8,466 bases of DNA from positions 1 to 8,466 of the forward strand of contig JAGOUP010000023.1 of assembly GCA_018061205.1 (NCBI GenBank). Reading direction: 5' to 3'. A model generated the notes under the pieces. It made no database searches and was not told where the DNA came from. It worked only from the letters and a program-made list of their open reading frames with translations. Below, one piece after another: positions 1 through 5,987 of the stretch. The position numbers and the translations under genes were made by a program. The number at the start of each line of letters is the position of its first letter. The stretch's first letter is position 1. This DNA is from Candidatus Levyibacteriota bacterium. GTDB lineage: Bacteria > Patescibacteriota > Microgenomatia > Levybacterales > UBA12049.

Positions 1-13
1 GTGTCTGGTTCAT
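1..13 (-). CDS. 5' end of a gene leaving the window (product unknown)
   Basis: Only the first four codons are inside the window, reading ATG AAC CAG ACA (M-N-Q-T). The start is supported by a perfect AGGAGG Shine-Dalgarno at 26-21 on the minus strand, 7 nt before the ATG. It lies downstream of the terminator of the SWIB gene, so it appears to begin a separate transcription unit. Nothing can be said about the product from four residues. A chance SD-ATG pair is possible but unlikely, because the spacing is ideal and no other gene explains this stretch. Confidence 0.5.
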
Positions 14-91
14 ATAGAAACCTCCTGTGTAGTGTGCGATGGACCAAGTCCGGTCCACAGACAATACTACTCACAAAAGCTTTTTTTGCAA
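14..91 (-). promoter_or_regulatory. Leader of the left-edge gene: possible promoter, hairpin and SD
   Basis: Reading the minus strand, there is a possible -35 TTGCAA (91-86), a 16-nt spacer and a possible -10 TAGTAT (69-64), each 4/6 to consensus. It is followed by an inverted repeat TGGACC / GGTCCA (57-52 with 45-40, 6-nt loop) and then AGGAGG (26-21) before ATG at 13. The hairpin would lie in the 5' leader or act as an operator. The SD is clear. The promoter boxes are weak and the role of the hairpin is a guess. Confidence 0.35.
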
Positions 92-93
92 CA

Positions 94-125
94 AAAAACA
101 GCCGAGCGCTAGCCCGACTGTTTTT
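94..125 (-). terminator. Intrinsic terminator after the SWIB gene
   Basis: On the minus strand the RNA forms a stem with CAG/CTG flanked by A5/U5 and a GC-rich inner part around a tetraloop (111-108). Two positions that look like A-C mismatches on the plus strand become G-U wobble pairs in the minus-strand RNA. This favours minus-strand transcription. The stem runs into a U-rich tract (U6GUU). It lies 22 bp after the stop codon of the SWIB gene and before the leader of the next minus-strand gene. Confidence 0.75.
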
Positions 126-146
126 GTTTGTTCTACAGAGGGAAAA

Positions 147-401
147 TTATGAAAGGTGCTTTGAAACGAGCTTTGTCATTTCAAACATATCTACAGTTCC
201 TTTTCCACCGAACACCACCTTGAGTGCTGCATCAGCAACAATGTTTCTCTTTTTTGCAGGATCCTGAAGATTGTTCTTTTTGATGTATACCCACAAAGCC
301 TTTACCACCTCTGATCGAGGCATTGGTCCTTTTCCTACAACAGCCTCCAATTCTGGGCTAACGTTGAGGGGTTTCATAAACGCTGAATTTGGTTTTGCCA
401 T
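147..401 (-). CDS. SWIB/MDM2-domain protein (stand-alone)
   Basis: This 84-aa protein is essentially one SWIB/MDM2 fold. Recognisable family positions are F8 and P11 at the start, S15-x2-L18, the VVG turn near 21-23, PR at 28-29, EVVKALWVYIK (31-41), the N-L-Q-D-P block (44-48), the KR..I segment (51-54), and FEM..L..HL at the C-terminus (73-83). SWIB domains in eukaryotes serve chromatin remodellers. In bacteria they occur alone or fused to topoisomerase I, notably in Chlamydiae, and also in CPR genomes; their bacterial role is unsettled, with DNA-associated functions proposed. The ATG at 401 is the only sensible start, although no good SD precedes it. The gene has its own likely extended -10 promoter upstream and an intrinsic terminator downstream, so it is probably transcribed alone. 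Family assignment is confident; function is not. Confidence 0.9.
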   Translation of the reverse strand: MAKPNSAFMKPLNVSPELEAVVGKGPMPRSEVVKALWVYIKKNNLQDPAKKRNIVADAALKVVFGGKGTVDMFEMTKLVSKHLS

Positions 402-422
402 ATTTTCTTATTAACTATTAAA

Positions 423-445
423 ATACCTATATGGGTATATTAGCA
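423..445 (-). promoter_or_regulatory. Probable extended -10 promoter and dyad upstream of the SWIB gene
   Basis: On the minus strand TGC-TAATAT (445-437) matches an extended -10 element, with no recognisable -35. Just downstream, where transcription would start, lies an inverted repeat ATACC / GGTAT (438-434 and 427-423, 6-nt spacer) that could be an operator or a leader hairpin. It is about 20 bp upstream of the SWIB start codon. This is pattern-based only. Confidence 0.4.
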
Positions 446-483
446 GAATAGGGTTTTAGCGCTAGTCCCTTGTATACCCACAT

Positions 484-897
484 CTACTCTGTGGTTTTGC
501 CGTCAAAGTGCTCGCTATCTGCTTCGGCCTCTGCTTTTGTAGCATGAATGACGCCGTCTTTGTGATGTGGGGGCATGTATAGAGAGTAGAGTTTCATAAA
601 ATCAGGGCCAGTATTAACGATATTGTGCTTGGTCCCCGCTGGCACAACGACCACACTGCCGTCTGCAAGGTCGTGTGAGATGTCGTTTAATACAGCGACG
701 CCTGTACCTTTTTCTATACGCAAAAACTGATCTACGTCATGCACTTCTTCACCTATGTCTTCGCCTGCGGTGAGAGACATGAGTACGAGCTGGCTGTTTT
801 TATCCGTGTACAGCACTTTGCGGAAATTTTCATTCTCTAGTGACGCTTTTTCTATGTTTGTTTTATATCCGTTCATAATTTTATTTTGGTGATACAT
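484..897 (-). CDS. Single-domain cupin protein
   Basis: This is a 137-aa small cupin. The second cupin motif is textbook: G80-x5-P86-x-G88-x2-H91-x3-N95. The first motif fits in spacing but with changed ligands: E51-x-H53-x3-Q57-x6-G64, where classical cupins have HxH and Glu. The likely metal site is therefore E51, H53, Q57 and H91. Many small cupins of this EVH...DQ type have unknown substrates. I chose the ATG at 897 because an AAGGAG SD lies 7 nt upstream. The in-frame ATG at 876 has no SD, and a GTG at 900 is less likely. The first 17 nt overlap the end of the PNPOx-like gene, with the SD inside that gene, which points to translational coupling. The acidic C-terminal tail is probably disordered. 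Substrate and metal are unknown. Confidence 0.85.
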   Translation of the reverse strand: MYHQNKIMNGYKTNIEKASLENENFRKVLYTDKNSQLVLMSLTAGEDIGEEVHDVDQFLRIEKGTGVAVLNDISHDLADGSVVVVPAGTKHNIVNTGPDFMKLYSLYMPPHHKDGVIHATKAEAEADSEHFDGKTTE

Positions 898-1246
898 CAC
901 ATATCTCCTTAGCTTCTAAAATAAGTAAGCCTTTGAGTTTTCGACCGGGTACATTTTTTACAACCCACTCTTTTGCTTCTTCAAATATTGTACCAGTATC
1001 TACGTATTCTACAGATCCTTTTATTTGATAACCCTCAAGTCCTTTCCAGCATACCAAAGAAACATTTGGGTTTTCTAGTACATTGTCTAGTGTTTTGTTT
1101 AAAAAATAATTCATGAGAAGTATTTTATTATCCACTAAGCGCACCGTGGAGACGGGCACTACGTTTATGCCGTGCTTTCCAGTGGTCGCCAGAGCCTTGC
1201 TTGTGGCAAACAGTATCGCATTTGTTATTTCTGATGTTAGTTCCAT
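881..1246 (-). CDS. PNPOx-like FMN-binding split-barrel protein
   Basis: This 121-aa protein has the pattern of the pyridoxamine 5'-phosphate oxidase-like split barrel. An N-terminal helix is followed by an ATTGKHGINVVPVS strand pair (20-33). Then come a strand ending in LLMNYF (43-48), the K..DNVLENPNVSLVCW segment (51-67), a GYQIKGSVEY strand (72-81) and a C-terminal helix and strand. Members usually bind FMN or F420 as small dimers and act on diverse substrates; this short form should not be taken as the true PdxH enzyme. It starts 28 bp after nrdA, in an AT-rich gap without an SD, and overlaps the cupin gene by 17 nt. It could therefore be the third gene of an nrdB-nrdA-PNPOx-cupin operon. 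Family placement is fairly secure; cofactor and substrate are unknown. Confidence 0.8.
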   Translation of the reverse strand: MELTSEITNAILFATSKALATTGKHGINVVPVSTVRLVDNKILLMNYFLNKTLDNVLENPNVSLVCWKGLEGYQIKGSVEYVDTGTIFEEAKEWVVKNVPGRKLKGLLILEAKEICDVSPK

Positions 1247-1251
1247 ATTTT

Positions 1252-1268
1252 TTATAATTTAATTATAA
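1252..1268. repeat. Perfect AT-only inverted repeat between nrdA and the PNPOx-like gene
   Basis: TTATAATT (1252-1259) and AATTATAA (1261-1268) form a perfect 8-bp dyad around one base. On the minus strand it contains TATAAT (1267-1262), upstream of the start at 1246. It could be an internal -10 element, an operator, or simply AT-rich chance. I found no matching -35. Confidence 0.35.
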
Positions 1269-1274
1269 ATTAAT

Positions 1275-2963
1275 CTATGCTTCACAGCTCACACAAAGCT
1301 TTTTTCTGTTTAGGGTTTGTGCGGCATTCATGCTGTGTTGATAGTATAGAGTTTTGACTCCTTGTTTCCATGCCTCAATATAAAGAGCGTTTACGTCTTT
1401 TGTGGGAGTTTTTGGATTAATCATTAAATTTATTGATTGCCCCTGATCTATGTACAGCTGTCGCACAGCAGCTTGTTCAATGATTGCGTATTGATCTATC
1501 TCTGCAAAAGTTTTAAACACATCCTTCTCTTCTTTTGTTAGAAAGGGTAGGTGACTGACCGAGCCGTCGCTGTCACGAATGCTATACCAAGTCTCTTTAT
1601 CATTTTTCCCTTTTTTTTCTAGAAGTGCTTCTAGAAAACTATTTTTTATTGTGACTTTCATTTTATCAATGTCTTTTACATAGCAGTTTGACCATACTGG
1701 CTCAATACTTTGGGATACTTGCCCCAATATGAAAGCAGAAGATGTGGTGGGGGCTATGGCACAAAGCGTGGCGTTGCGTCTGCCATAGCCAGTGAGTATG
1801 GACGGCTCACCAAATATCTTTGCCAGCTTCTTTGATGCCGTTAGGGTTTGTTTTTGTAGTGTTTTAAATATTTCTACATTGAGTTTGTTGGCGCCCATGC
1901 TTTCAAATGGAATCATTTTACTTTGTAAAAGAGAATGCCAGCCCAGGACGCCTATGCCAAGCGCACGATTTGCCACTGCAAAATTGTAAGCGCGCTCCAT
2001 AAATAGAAAAGCGTTTCGACTTTCTTTTTCTGATGAATCACGAAGCTGTTCGAGTTTGTTGATAAAATCTGTCATAACTGCGTCTAGAAAATAGACAAGT
2101 GTTTCTACTGCGTCTGTGTTTTTCCAAGATTCGTAATGCAAAAGGTTCATTGATGATAAGTCGCAGACAAATGACCATTCTGATGATGATGGCAATAAAA
2201 CCTCACTGCATAAATTGCTAGCGTGTATTTTTAATTTTTTATCTTTATACACATCAGCTGTATTTTTGTTAACTGTATCTGTAAAAAAAATGTACGGGTA
2301 TCCCATTTGTGAGCGACGCTGTAATACCTTTGCCCACAAAGACCTCTTTTGGCTATCTCCGGCAATCATTTCTTTCATCCACTCGTCTGTAACAGTGACG
2401 GCGTGAGTGAGCTCTTGTATTGGATTGCCCTCTGTTCCTATATCTAAAAACTCGTCTGCGTCCGGATGCTCTATGGGTAAATACGGAGAAAAATGTCCAC
2501 GACGTGTGGAGCCCTGACTGACTACATTAACCATGCTTTCAAATAGACGCATAAAATGGACTGACCCAGACGATACGCCGTTGTCGGTAATTTTTGATCC
2601 TCGTGGACGTAATGCACCAAAATATCCAGATGTGCCACCACCAAACTTACTCATCATTCCTACTTCTGAGTGAGTAAAAAGGATTTGTCCCATGTCGTCA
2701 CCAACATACGAACCAAAGCAACTTATAGGTAAACCCTTTCGCAATCCAAAGTTGGCCCAGATTGGGGTGGAGATAGAGTAGTATCCTTTTGACACATAGT
2801 CATAAAATTTATTGCTGAATCCTTTTATGGCGAGTATTTCTTCGGCTCTATTCGCAATGAAACGCAATCTTTCTTCTGCTGTTTGCCCGTCTTTTAAATA
2901 TCCTTTTGCAAGAAACTTTCTACTGTTTTCATTTAGCCATTTTATATTTGTGGTTGTATTCAT
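1275..2963 (-). CDS. nrdA: Class I ribonucleotide reductase, catalytic alpha subunit without ATP-cone
   Basis: This subunit reduces ribonucleotides to deoxyribonucleotides, using a thiyl radical supplied by the beta subunit. All catalytic residues can be placed against E. coli NrdA. The redox pair is C82 and C267 (C225/C462), the active site N250-x-C252-x-E254 (N437/C439/E441), the radical-transfer pair Y540-Y541 (Y730/Y731), and the C-terminal shuttle cysteines C557-x2-C560 two residues from the end. At 562 aa it is much shorter than E. coli's 761. There is no N-terminal ATP-cone, and the C82-N250 distance is about 168 residues against 212 in E. coli. The protein looks complete at both ends, so this is a compact form rather than a truncation. 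It follows nrdB by 6 bp, so the pair is cotranscribed. There is no clear SD. The overall-activity switch must come from the ATP-cone on its partner. Confidence 0.96.
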   Translation of the reverse strand: MNTTTNIKWLNENSRKFLAKGYLKDGQTAEERLRFIANRAEEILAIKGFSNKFYDYVSKGYYSISTPIWANFGLRKGLPISCFGSYVGDDMGQILFTHSEVGMMSKFGGGTSGYFGALRPRGSKITDNGVSSGSVHFMRLFESMVNVVSQGSTRRGHFSPYLPIEHPDADEFLDIGTEGNPIQELTHAVTVTDEWMKEMIAGDSQKRSLWAKVLQRRSQMGYPYIFFTDTVNKNTADVYKDKKLKIHASNLCSEVLLPSSSEWSFVCDLSSMNLLHYESWKNTDAVETLVYFLDAVMTDFINKLEQLRDSSEKESRNAFLFMERAYNFAVANRALGIGVLGWHSLLQSKMIPFESMGANKLNVEIFKTLQKQTLTASKKLAKIFGEPSILTGYGRRNATLCAIAPTTSSAFILGQVSQSIEPVWSNCYVKDIDKMKVTIKNSFLEALLEKKGKNDKETWYSIRDSDGSVSHLPFLTKEEKDVFKTFAEIDQYAIIEQAAVRQLYIDQGQSINLMINPKTPTKDVNALYIEAWKQGVKTLYYQHSMNAAQTLNRKKLCVSCEA

Positions 2964-2969
2964 GTTTTT

Positions 2970-4262
2970 TTAAAATAAATCGTCTCCAGTAATACTCTGA
3001 CTTCTTTTGTTGTAGTTGATCGATCGTTTTACAAAAAAGTCTCCATGTTTTGTTCCTATGACTTCATCGTCAAACCATTCTGTTTCTGCAAGTAGCTTTT
3101 CGTCGATAGGAAATACACGTGATAGACCAATAGAGTTGAGAGAGTTGTTGAATCGGTTTTTGATAAACTCTTTGACTGTTTTTGCTGGGATGCAAGACAC
3201 CTCTCCTTTTTCAAAAATCCAATCTACTATTTTACTCTCAGCTTGATATGCTTCTTTGCATGATTCGATGATGGATTTGTTGTACGCATCGTCAAACCAT
3301 TCTGGATGTTCTGATTTGATGAGATTTATGAGATCTATGCCAAAAAGTCCGTGGATTTGTTCTTCTTTTGATGTTGCCTCTATGACATTTGATATACCCT
3401 TAAATAGATTTTTGTGTTTATTAAACGACATTATGATCAAAAATTGCGAAAAAAGGGACACATGTTCTATAAAAAGAGAAAACAATAAAATCGCTTGGGT
3501 GTATTCTCTCGGATCGTCACTGCGTGCATTTTTTATTGATCTCTCTAAATAAGTAATGCGTTCCGTGATGACTGGAATATCTTTTATTTTTTGAAACTCA
3601 CTATTTAGACCAAGAATTTCAAGTAAGTGCGCATATGCATCTTGATGTCGCACTTCACTTTCTGCAAAAGTAAAACCAACAGAACCTATTTCCGGCTTTG
3701 GCATTTTTTTGTACACATCTCCCCAAAATGTTTTTACTGATACTTCGATTTGAGCGATGGCAAGCATTGCGTGTTTGATAGCGTTTCTTTCTGGCTCGGT
3801 CGTGTGTACTTTAAAATCTTGAATATCGCTAGTGAAATTGAATTCGGTATGAATCCAGTATGAGTGACGAATGGCGTCAACGTATTCTAGTAACTCTGGA
3901 TATTCATGTGGCTTTAAATTTATTCTTTTTTTAAAAATATCCCGCTTTCGCATCTGTGCTCTGTGTTCGCGATATAAGATATATGCTTTCGCTACGTCGT
4001 GATAGTCGTTTTCCATCAGAGCCAGCTCCACAAAGTCTTGTACACGCTCTACAGTGACCACAAAAGAGGGGATTGTTTTGCGTGACTCTGATATTTTTTT
4101 TACTACAGCTTTTGTGATTTTTTCTGGCACACCCTTTTTAAATCCATCAACAGCATTCATTGCTTTTTCTACAGCTAGTGCAATCTTTGATGTATCAAAC
4201 ATGACGATCGTGCCGTCTCTTTTCGTTATTGTGTTTCTTGTTGTGGATTTTGTAGCTGGCAT
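2970..4262 (-). CDS. nrdB: Class I ribonucleotide reductase, radical beta subunit with N-terminal ATP-cone
   Basis: This 430-aa protein has two parts. Residues about 9-105 are an ATP-cone: the TKRDG..V.FD..KI..AVEKA opening, then VERVQDFVE and AKAYILYREHR. Residues about 120-430 are the ferritin-like R2 fold. Metal ligands align as E173 (E. coli D84), E203 and H206 (E115/H118), E266 (E204), E301 and H304 (E238/H241). The radical tyrosine position is kept as Y210 (Y122), and W136 matches W48. E300 replaces D237, and Y417 near the C-terminus may serve as Y356. The tail ends in GDDLF, typical of the alpha-binding peptide. An ATP-cone on NrdB rather than NrdA is known from Leeuwenhoekiella blandensis (NrdBi group, class Id dimanganese), where dATP inhibits through beta oligomerisation. 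By analogy this enzyme is regulated the same way. The metal type cannot be read from sequence. No nrdI is in the window. Confidence 0.96.
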   Translation of the reverse strand: MPATKSTTRNTITKRDGTIVMFDTSKIALAVEKAMNAVDGFKKGVPEKITKAVVKKISESRKTIPSFVVTVERVQDFVELALMENDYHDVAKAYILYREHRAQMRKRDIFKKRINLKPHEYPELLEYVDAIRHSYWIHTEFNFTSDIQDFKVHTTEPERNAIKHAMLAIAQIEVSVKTFWGDVYKKMPKPEIGSVGFTFAESEVRHQDAYAHLLEILGLNSEFQKIKDIPVITERITYLERSIKNARSDDPREYTQAILLFSLFIEHVSLFSQFLIIMSFNKHKNLFKGISNVIEATSKEEQIHGLFGIDLINLIKSEHPEWFDDAYNKSIIESCKEAYQAESKIVDWIFEKGEVSCIPAKTVKEFIKNRFNNSLNSIGLSRVFPIDEKLLAETEWFDDEVIGTKHGDFFVKRSINYNKRSQSITGDDLF

Positions 4263-4320
4263 AAATAAAAGATATGTTATATTGATAATGGTCTATGAAT
4301 TATAATATAGATATACATCT
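4263..4320. promoter_or_regulatory. Divergent promoter region between nrdB and the ArsR-nirK unit
   Basis: These 58 AT-rich bases serve both directions. On the plus strand a consensus -10 TATAAT (4301-4306) lies only about 15 bp from the ArsR start, implying a very short or absent leader. TTATAT at 4277-4282 could be a weak -35 at 18 bp. On the minus strand a TATAAC-like -10 lies 20-25 bp before nrdB. CTAT (4293-4296) and ATAG (4307-4310) flank the plus -10 as an imperfect dyad, a possible ArsR operator. Neither start codon has an SD. The position is compelling; the exact boxes are tentative. Confidence 0.55.
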
Positions 4321-4689
4321 ATGAATGATAAAAAGTTGGGGAAAAGAGATACGAACACGAAAAATAAAAAGGAGCAAGAGCAAACACGCCCAAGACCAGT
4401 CTGGGTGCCACATACTGTGTCTGGAGAAGAGGAGCTTTGTCCAGATTGTTTTAAGGTTGTGGGTGAAAAAAGCAGGTACGGCTTGGTGTGTATGCTTGGT
4501 AAGGCAAAAGAAGGTATGACTGTGGGGGAGCTGACAAAGCAGACAAAACTGCGCCAGCCCACAATCACACACCATTTACAGGTATTGCTTTCAGTAAATG
4601 CTGTAGAGAGTAATCCTCGCGGACGAGAGCGTGTTTATAGATTAAACAGAGACGCGCATTGTTTTGAAGAGTGTAAGATTCCTTATTAA
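4321..4689 (+). CDS. ArsR-type winged-helix regulator with candidate metal- or redox-sensing cysteines
   Basis: This 122-aa DNA-binding protein has an ArsR/SmtB-like core: helix K45-L59 (VVGEKSRYGLVCML), then MTVGELTKQTKLRQPTITHHLQVL (66-89) as the helix-turn-helix with the hallmark T-HHL-VL, and the wing ESNPRGRERVYRLN (96-109). The first 35 residues are a charged, probably disordered extension. Cysteines cluster as C40-x2-C43 just before the core and H113-C114-x3-C118 at the C-terminus, with C57 in the helix. In a folded dimer these could form a thiolate metal or redox site, but they do not match the classic ELCVCD site of ArsR/SmtB. It stands 15 bp upstream of nirK, so it probably controls that gene and perhaps itself, and could respond to copper, NO or redox state. 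The ligand is an inference. Confidence 0.85.
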   Translation: MNDKKLGKRDTNTKNKKEQEQTRPRPVWVPHTVSGEEELCPDCFKVVGEKSRYGLVCMLGKAKEGMTVGELTKQTKLRQPTITHHLQVLLSVNAVESNPRGRERVYRLNRDAHCFEECKIPY

Positions 4690-4704
4690 ATAATTAGAAA
4701 AAGT

Positions 4705-5970
4705 ATGTTCACATATCTTATTTTTGAAATTTTGTCAGCGGTGGTGGGGGTGACTGCGCTTATTGTGCTTGCTATTCATCTCATCAAAAAGCCAGAGATT
4801 CATAGTCTTTTAAAAAAACCGGGTATCTATATCCCAATTTTACTTTTCGTTTTTGCTTTTTTCTCTGGAATGATTTCAAACAAAACATACGCGCCCGATT
4901 TTGCTATGCCTGCTTTTATGCACTCTCATGCTCCTGGAGGTATTCCACCAGCCATTCCTTTTTCAAAAATATTTGATTTCTTTTTACATGAAAAAGATTT
5001 TGTAAAAGTTGCCGATATTTCTGCAGACCCCTCAGCTGTACCAAGCGAGCCACAAAAGCCAGATGCTGATGGTGTCGTACGCATCAGTATGCGTGCACAA
5101 GAAGTGATATCGGAAGTTGCTCCAGGTATTTTCTTTAATTACTGGACATATGACAGACAGGTGCCTGGACCGATGCTTCGTATCAGAGAGGGTGACACGG
5201 TGGAGCTCACTCTTACAAATGACCCGTCAAGCTTGCATGATCACAATATTGACCTGCACGCAGTCACTGGTCCCGGAGGTGGCGCCGTCCTCACACATGT
5301 AGCTCCCGGAGAGACAAAGACTTTTAAATTTAAGGCGCTCAATCCTGGTTTGTATATCTATCATTGTGCAATGCCAAACGTAAGTACTCACAACTCTCAC
5401 GGACAGTTTGGTCTCATCATGGTAGATCCAAAAGATCCATCACAAGCGCTTTCAAAAGTGGATAAAGAATTTTACATCGCACAAGGAGAATTTTATACAG
5501 AAGGACAGCTAGGTAAAAAAGGACTCGTGCCTTTTGATGGAGACGCAATGCTTGCTGGCAATCCAAATTATGTAGTTTTCAATGGAAAAATAGAGGGCGC
5601 GCCCAGAATGTATGCAAATGTGGGTGATAAAATAAGGATGTATGTGGGAAATGGCGGAGTAAATCTGATTTCTTCTTTCCACGTCATTGGTGAAATCTTT
5701 GACAAAGTATATCCTGAGGCGGCGATAGGTGAGGGCTCTGCGATTTTCAAAAACGTACAGACCACAGCGGTGCTTCCGGGTGGAGCGTCTATTGTGGAGT
5801 TTACTGTGGATGTGCCAGGAAAATACTTACTAGTGGATCACGCTCTCGCTCGCATGAACAAAGGCGCTTGGGCCGTGCTTGAGGTGGGCGGTGCAGAAAA
5901 TACAGACATTTTTAGTCAGGTGGGGGACGATAATTCAATGCCGATGGATGAGGCTATGGACATGCATTAG
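4705..5970 (+). CDS. nirK: Membrane-anchored copper nitrite reductase (NirK/AniA type) with Gln at the axial copper position
   Basis: NirK reduces nitrite to nitric oxide. This 421-aa protein has two hydrophobic helices (about 4-26 and 41-57) joined by a lysine-rich loop, which would place the rest outside the cytoplasm. Two cupredoxin domains follow (about 120-245 and 255-395). The ligands align with Alcaligenes NirK: type 1 copper H180, C221 and H229; type 2 copper H185, H220 and H379; catalytic D183 and H326. The C221-H229 spacing (seven residues between) matches AniA. The axial Met, five residues after H229, is Q234. The HNIDLHA signature, rather than HxH pairs, argues against a two-domain laccase. 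The pre-domain linker (68-79) and the C-terminal tail (412-421) are rich in Met and His/Asp. No electron donor is encoded nearby. No SD is seen. The enzyme class is confident; activity is inferred. Confidence 0.93.
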   Translation: MFTYLIFEILSAVVGVTALIVLAIHLIKKPEIHSLLKKPGIYIPILLFVFAFFSGMISNKTYAPDFAMPAFMHSHAPGGIPPAIPFSKIFDFFLHEKDFVKVADISADPSAVPSEPQKPDADGVVRISMRAQEVISEVAPGIFFNYWTYDRQVPGPMLRIREGDTVELTLTNDPSSLHDHNIDLHAVTGPGGGAVLTHVAPGETKTFKFKALNPGLYIYHCAMPNVSTHNSHGQFGLIMVDPKDPSQALSKVDKEFYIAQGEFYTEGQLGKKGLVPFDGDAMLAGNPNYVVFNGKIEGAPRMYANVGDKIRMYVGNGGVNLISSFHVIGEIFDKVYPEAAIGEGSAIFKNVQTTAVLPGGASIVEFTVDVPGKYLLVDHALARMNKGAWAVLEVGGAENTDIFSQVGDDNSMPMDEAMDMH

Positions 5971-5973
5971 GTG

Positions 5974-5979
5974 TATACT
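5974..5979 (+). promoter_or_regulatory. Possible -10 element before the small membrane protein genes
   Basis: TATACT lies in the 17-bp gap after nirK, 8 bp before the next start codon. It would give a leaderless transcript for the two small downstream genes. There is no -35 at the right distance, so simple read-through from nirK is equally possible. Confidence 0.25.
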
Positions 5980-5987
5980 TAGACCCT

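Noticed and set aside
1..267. Plus-strand open frame of 88 codons at the left edge
   Set aside because: It runs through the minus-strand terminator and antisense to the SWIB gene, which has clear family conservation.
105..465. AGCGCTAG shared by the terminator (105-112) and the SWIB upstream region (458-465)
   Set aside because: An 8-mer built on the palindrome AGCGCT can recur by chance, and the flanks do not match.
451..470. AGGG/CCCT hairpin after the cupin gene as a terminator
   Set aside because: The 4-bp stem is weak and no U-tract follows on the minus strand.
4282..4287. TTGATA as -35 for the TATAAT at 4301
   Set aside because: The spacer is only 13 bp, too short for a sigma70-type promoter.
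4293..4575. Two overlapping minus-strand frames of about 91 codons
   Set aside because: They are antisense to the conserved ArsR gene and have low-complexity, Cys/Phe/Leu-rich translations typical of shadows.
4705..5970. Two-domain laccase instead of NirK
   Set aside because: The HNIDLHA motif, catalytic Asp and His, and AniA-like Cys-His loop fit NirK; the HxH pairs of a trinuclear copper site are absent.
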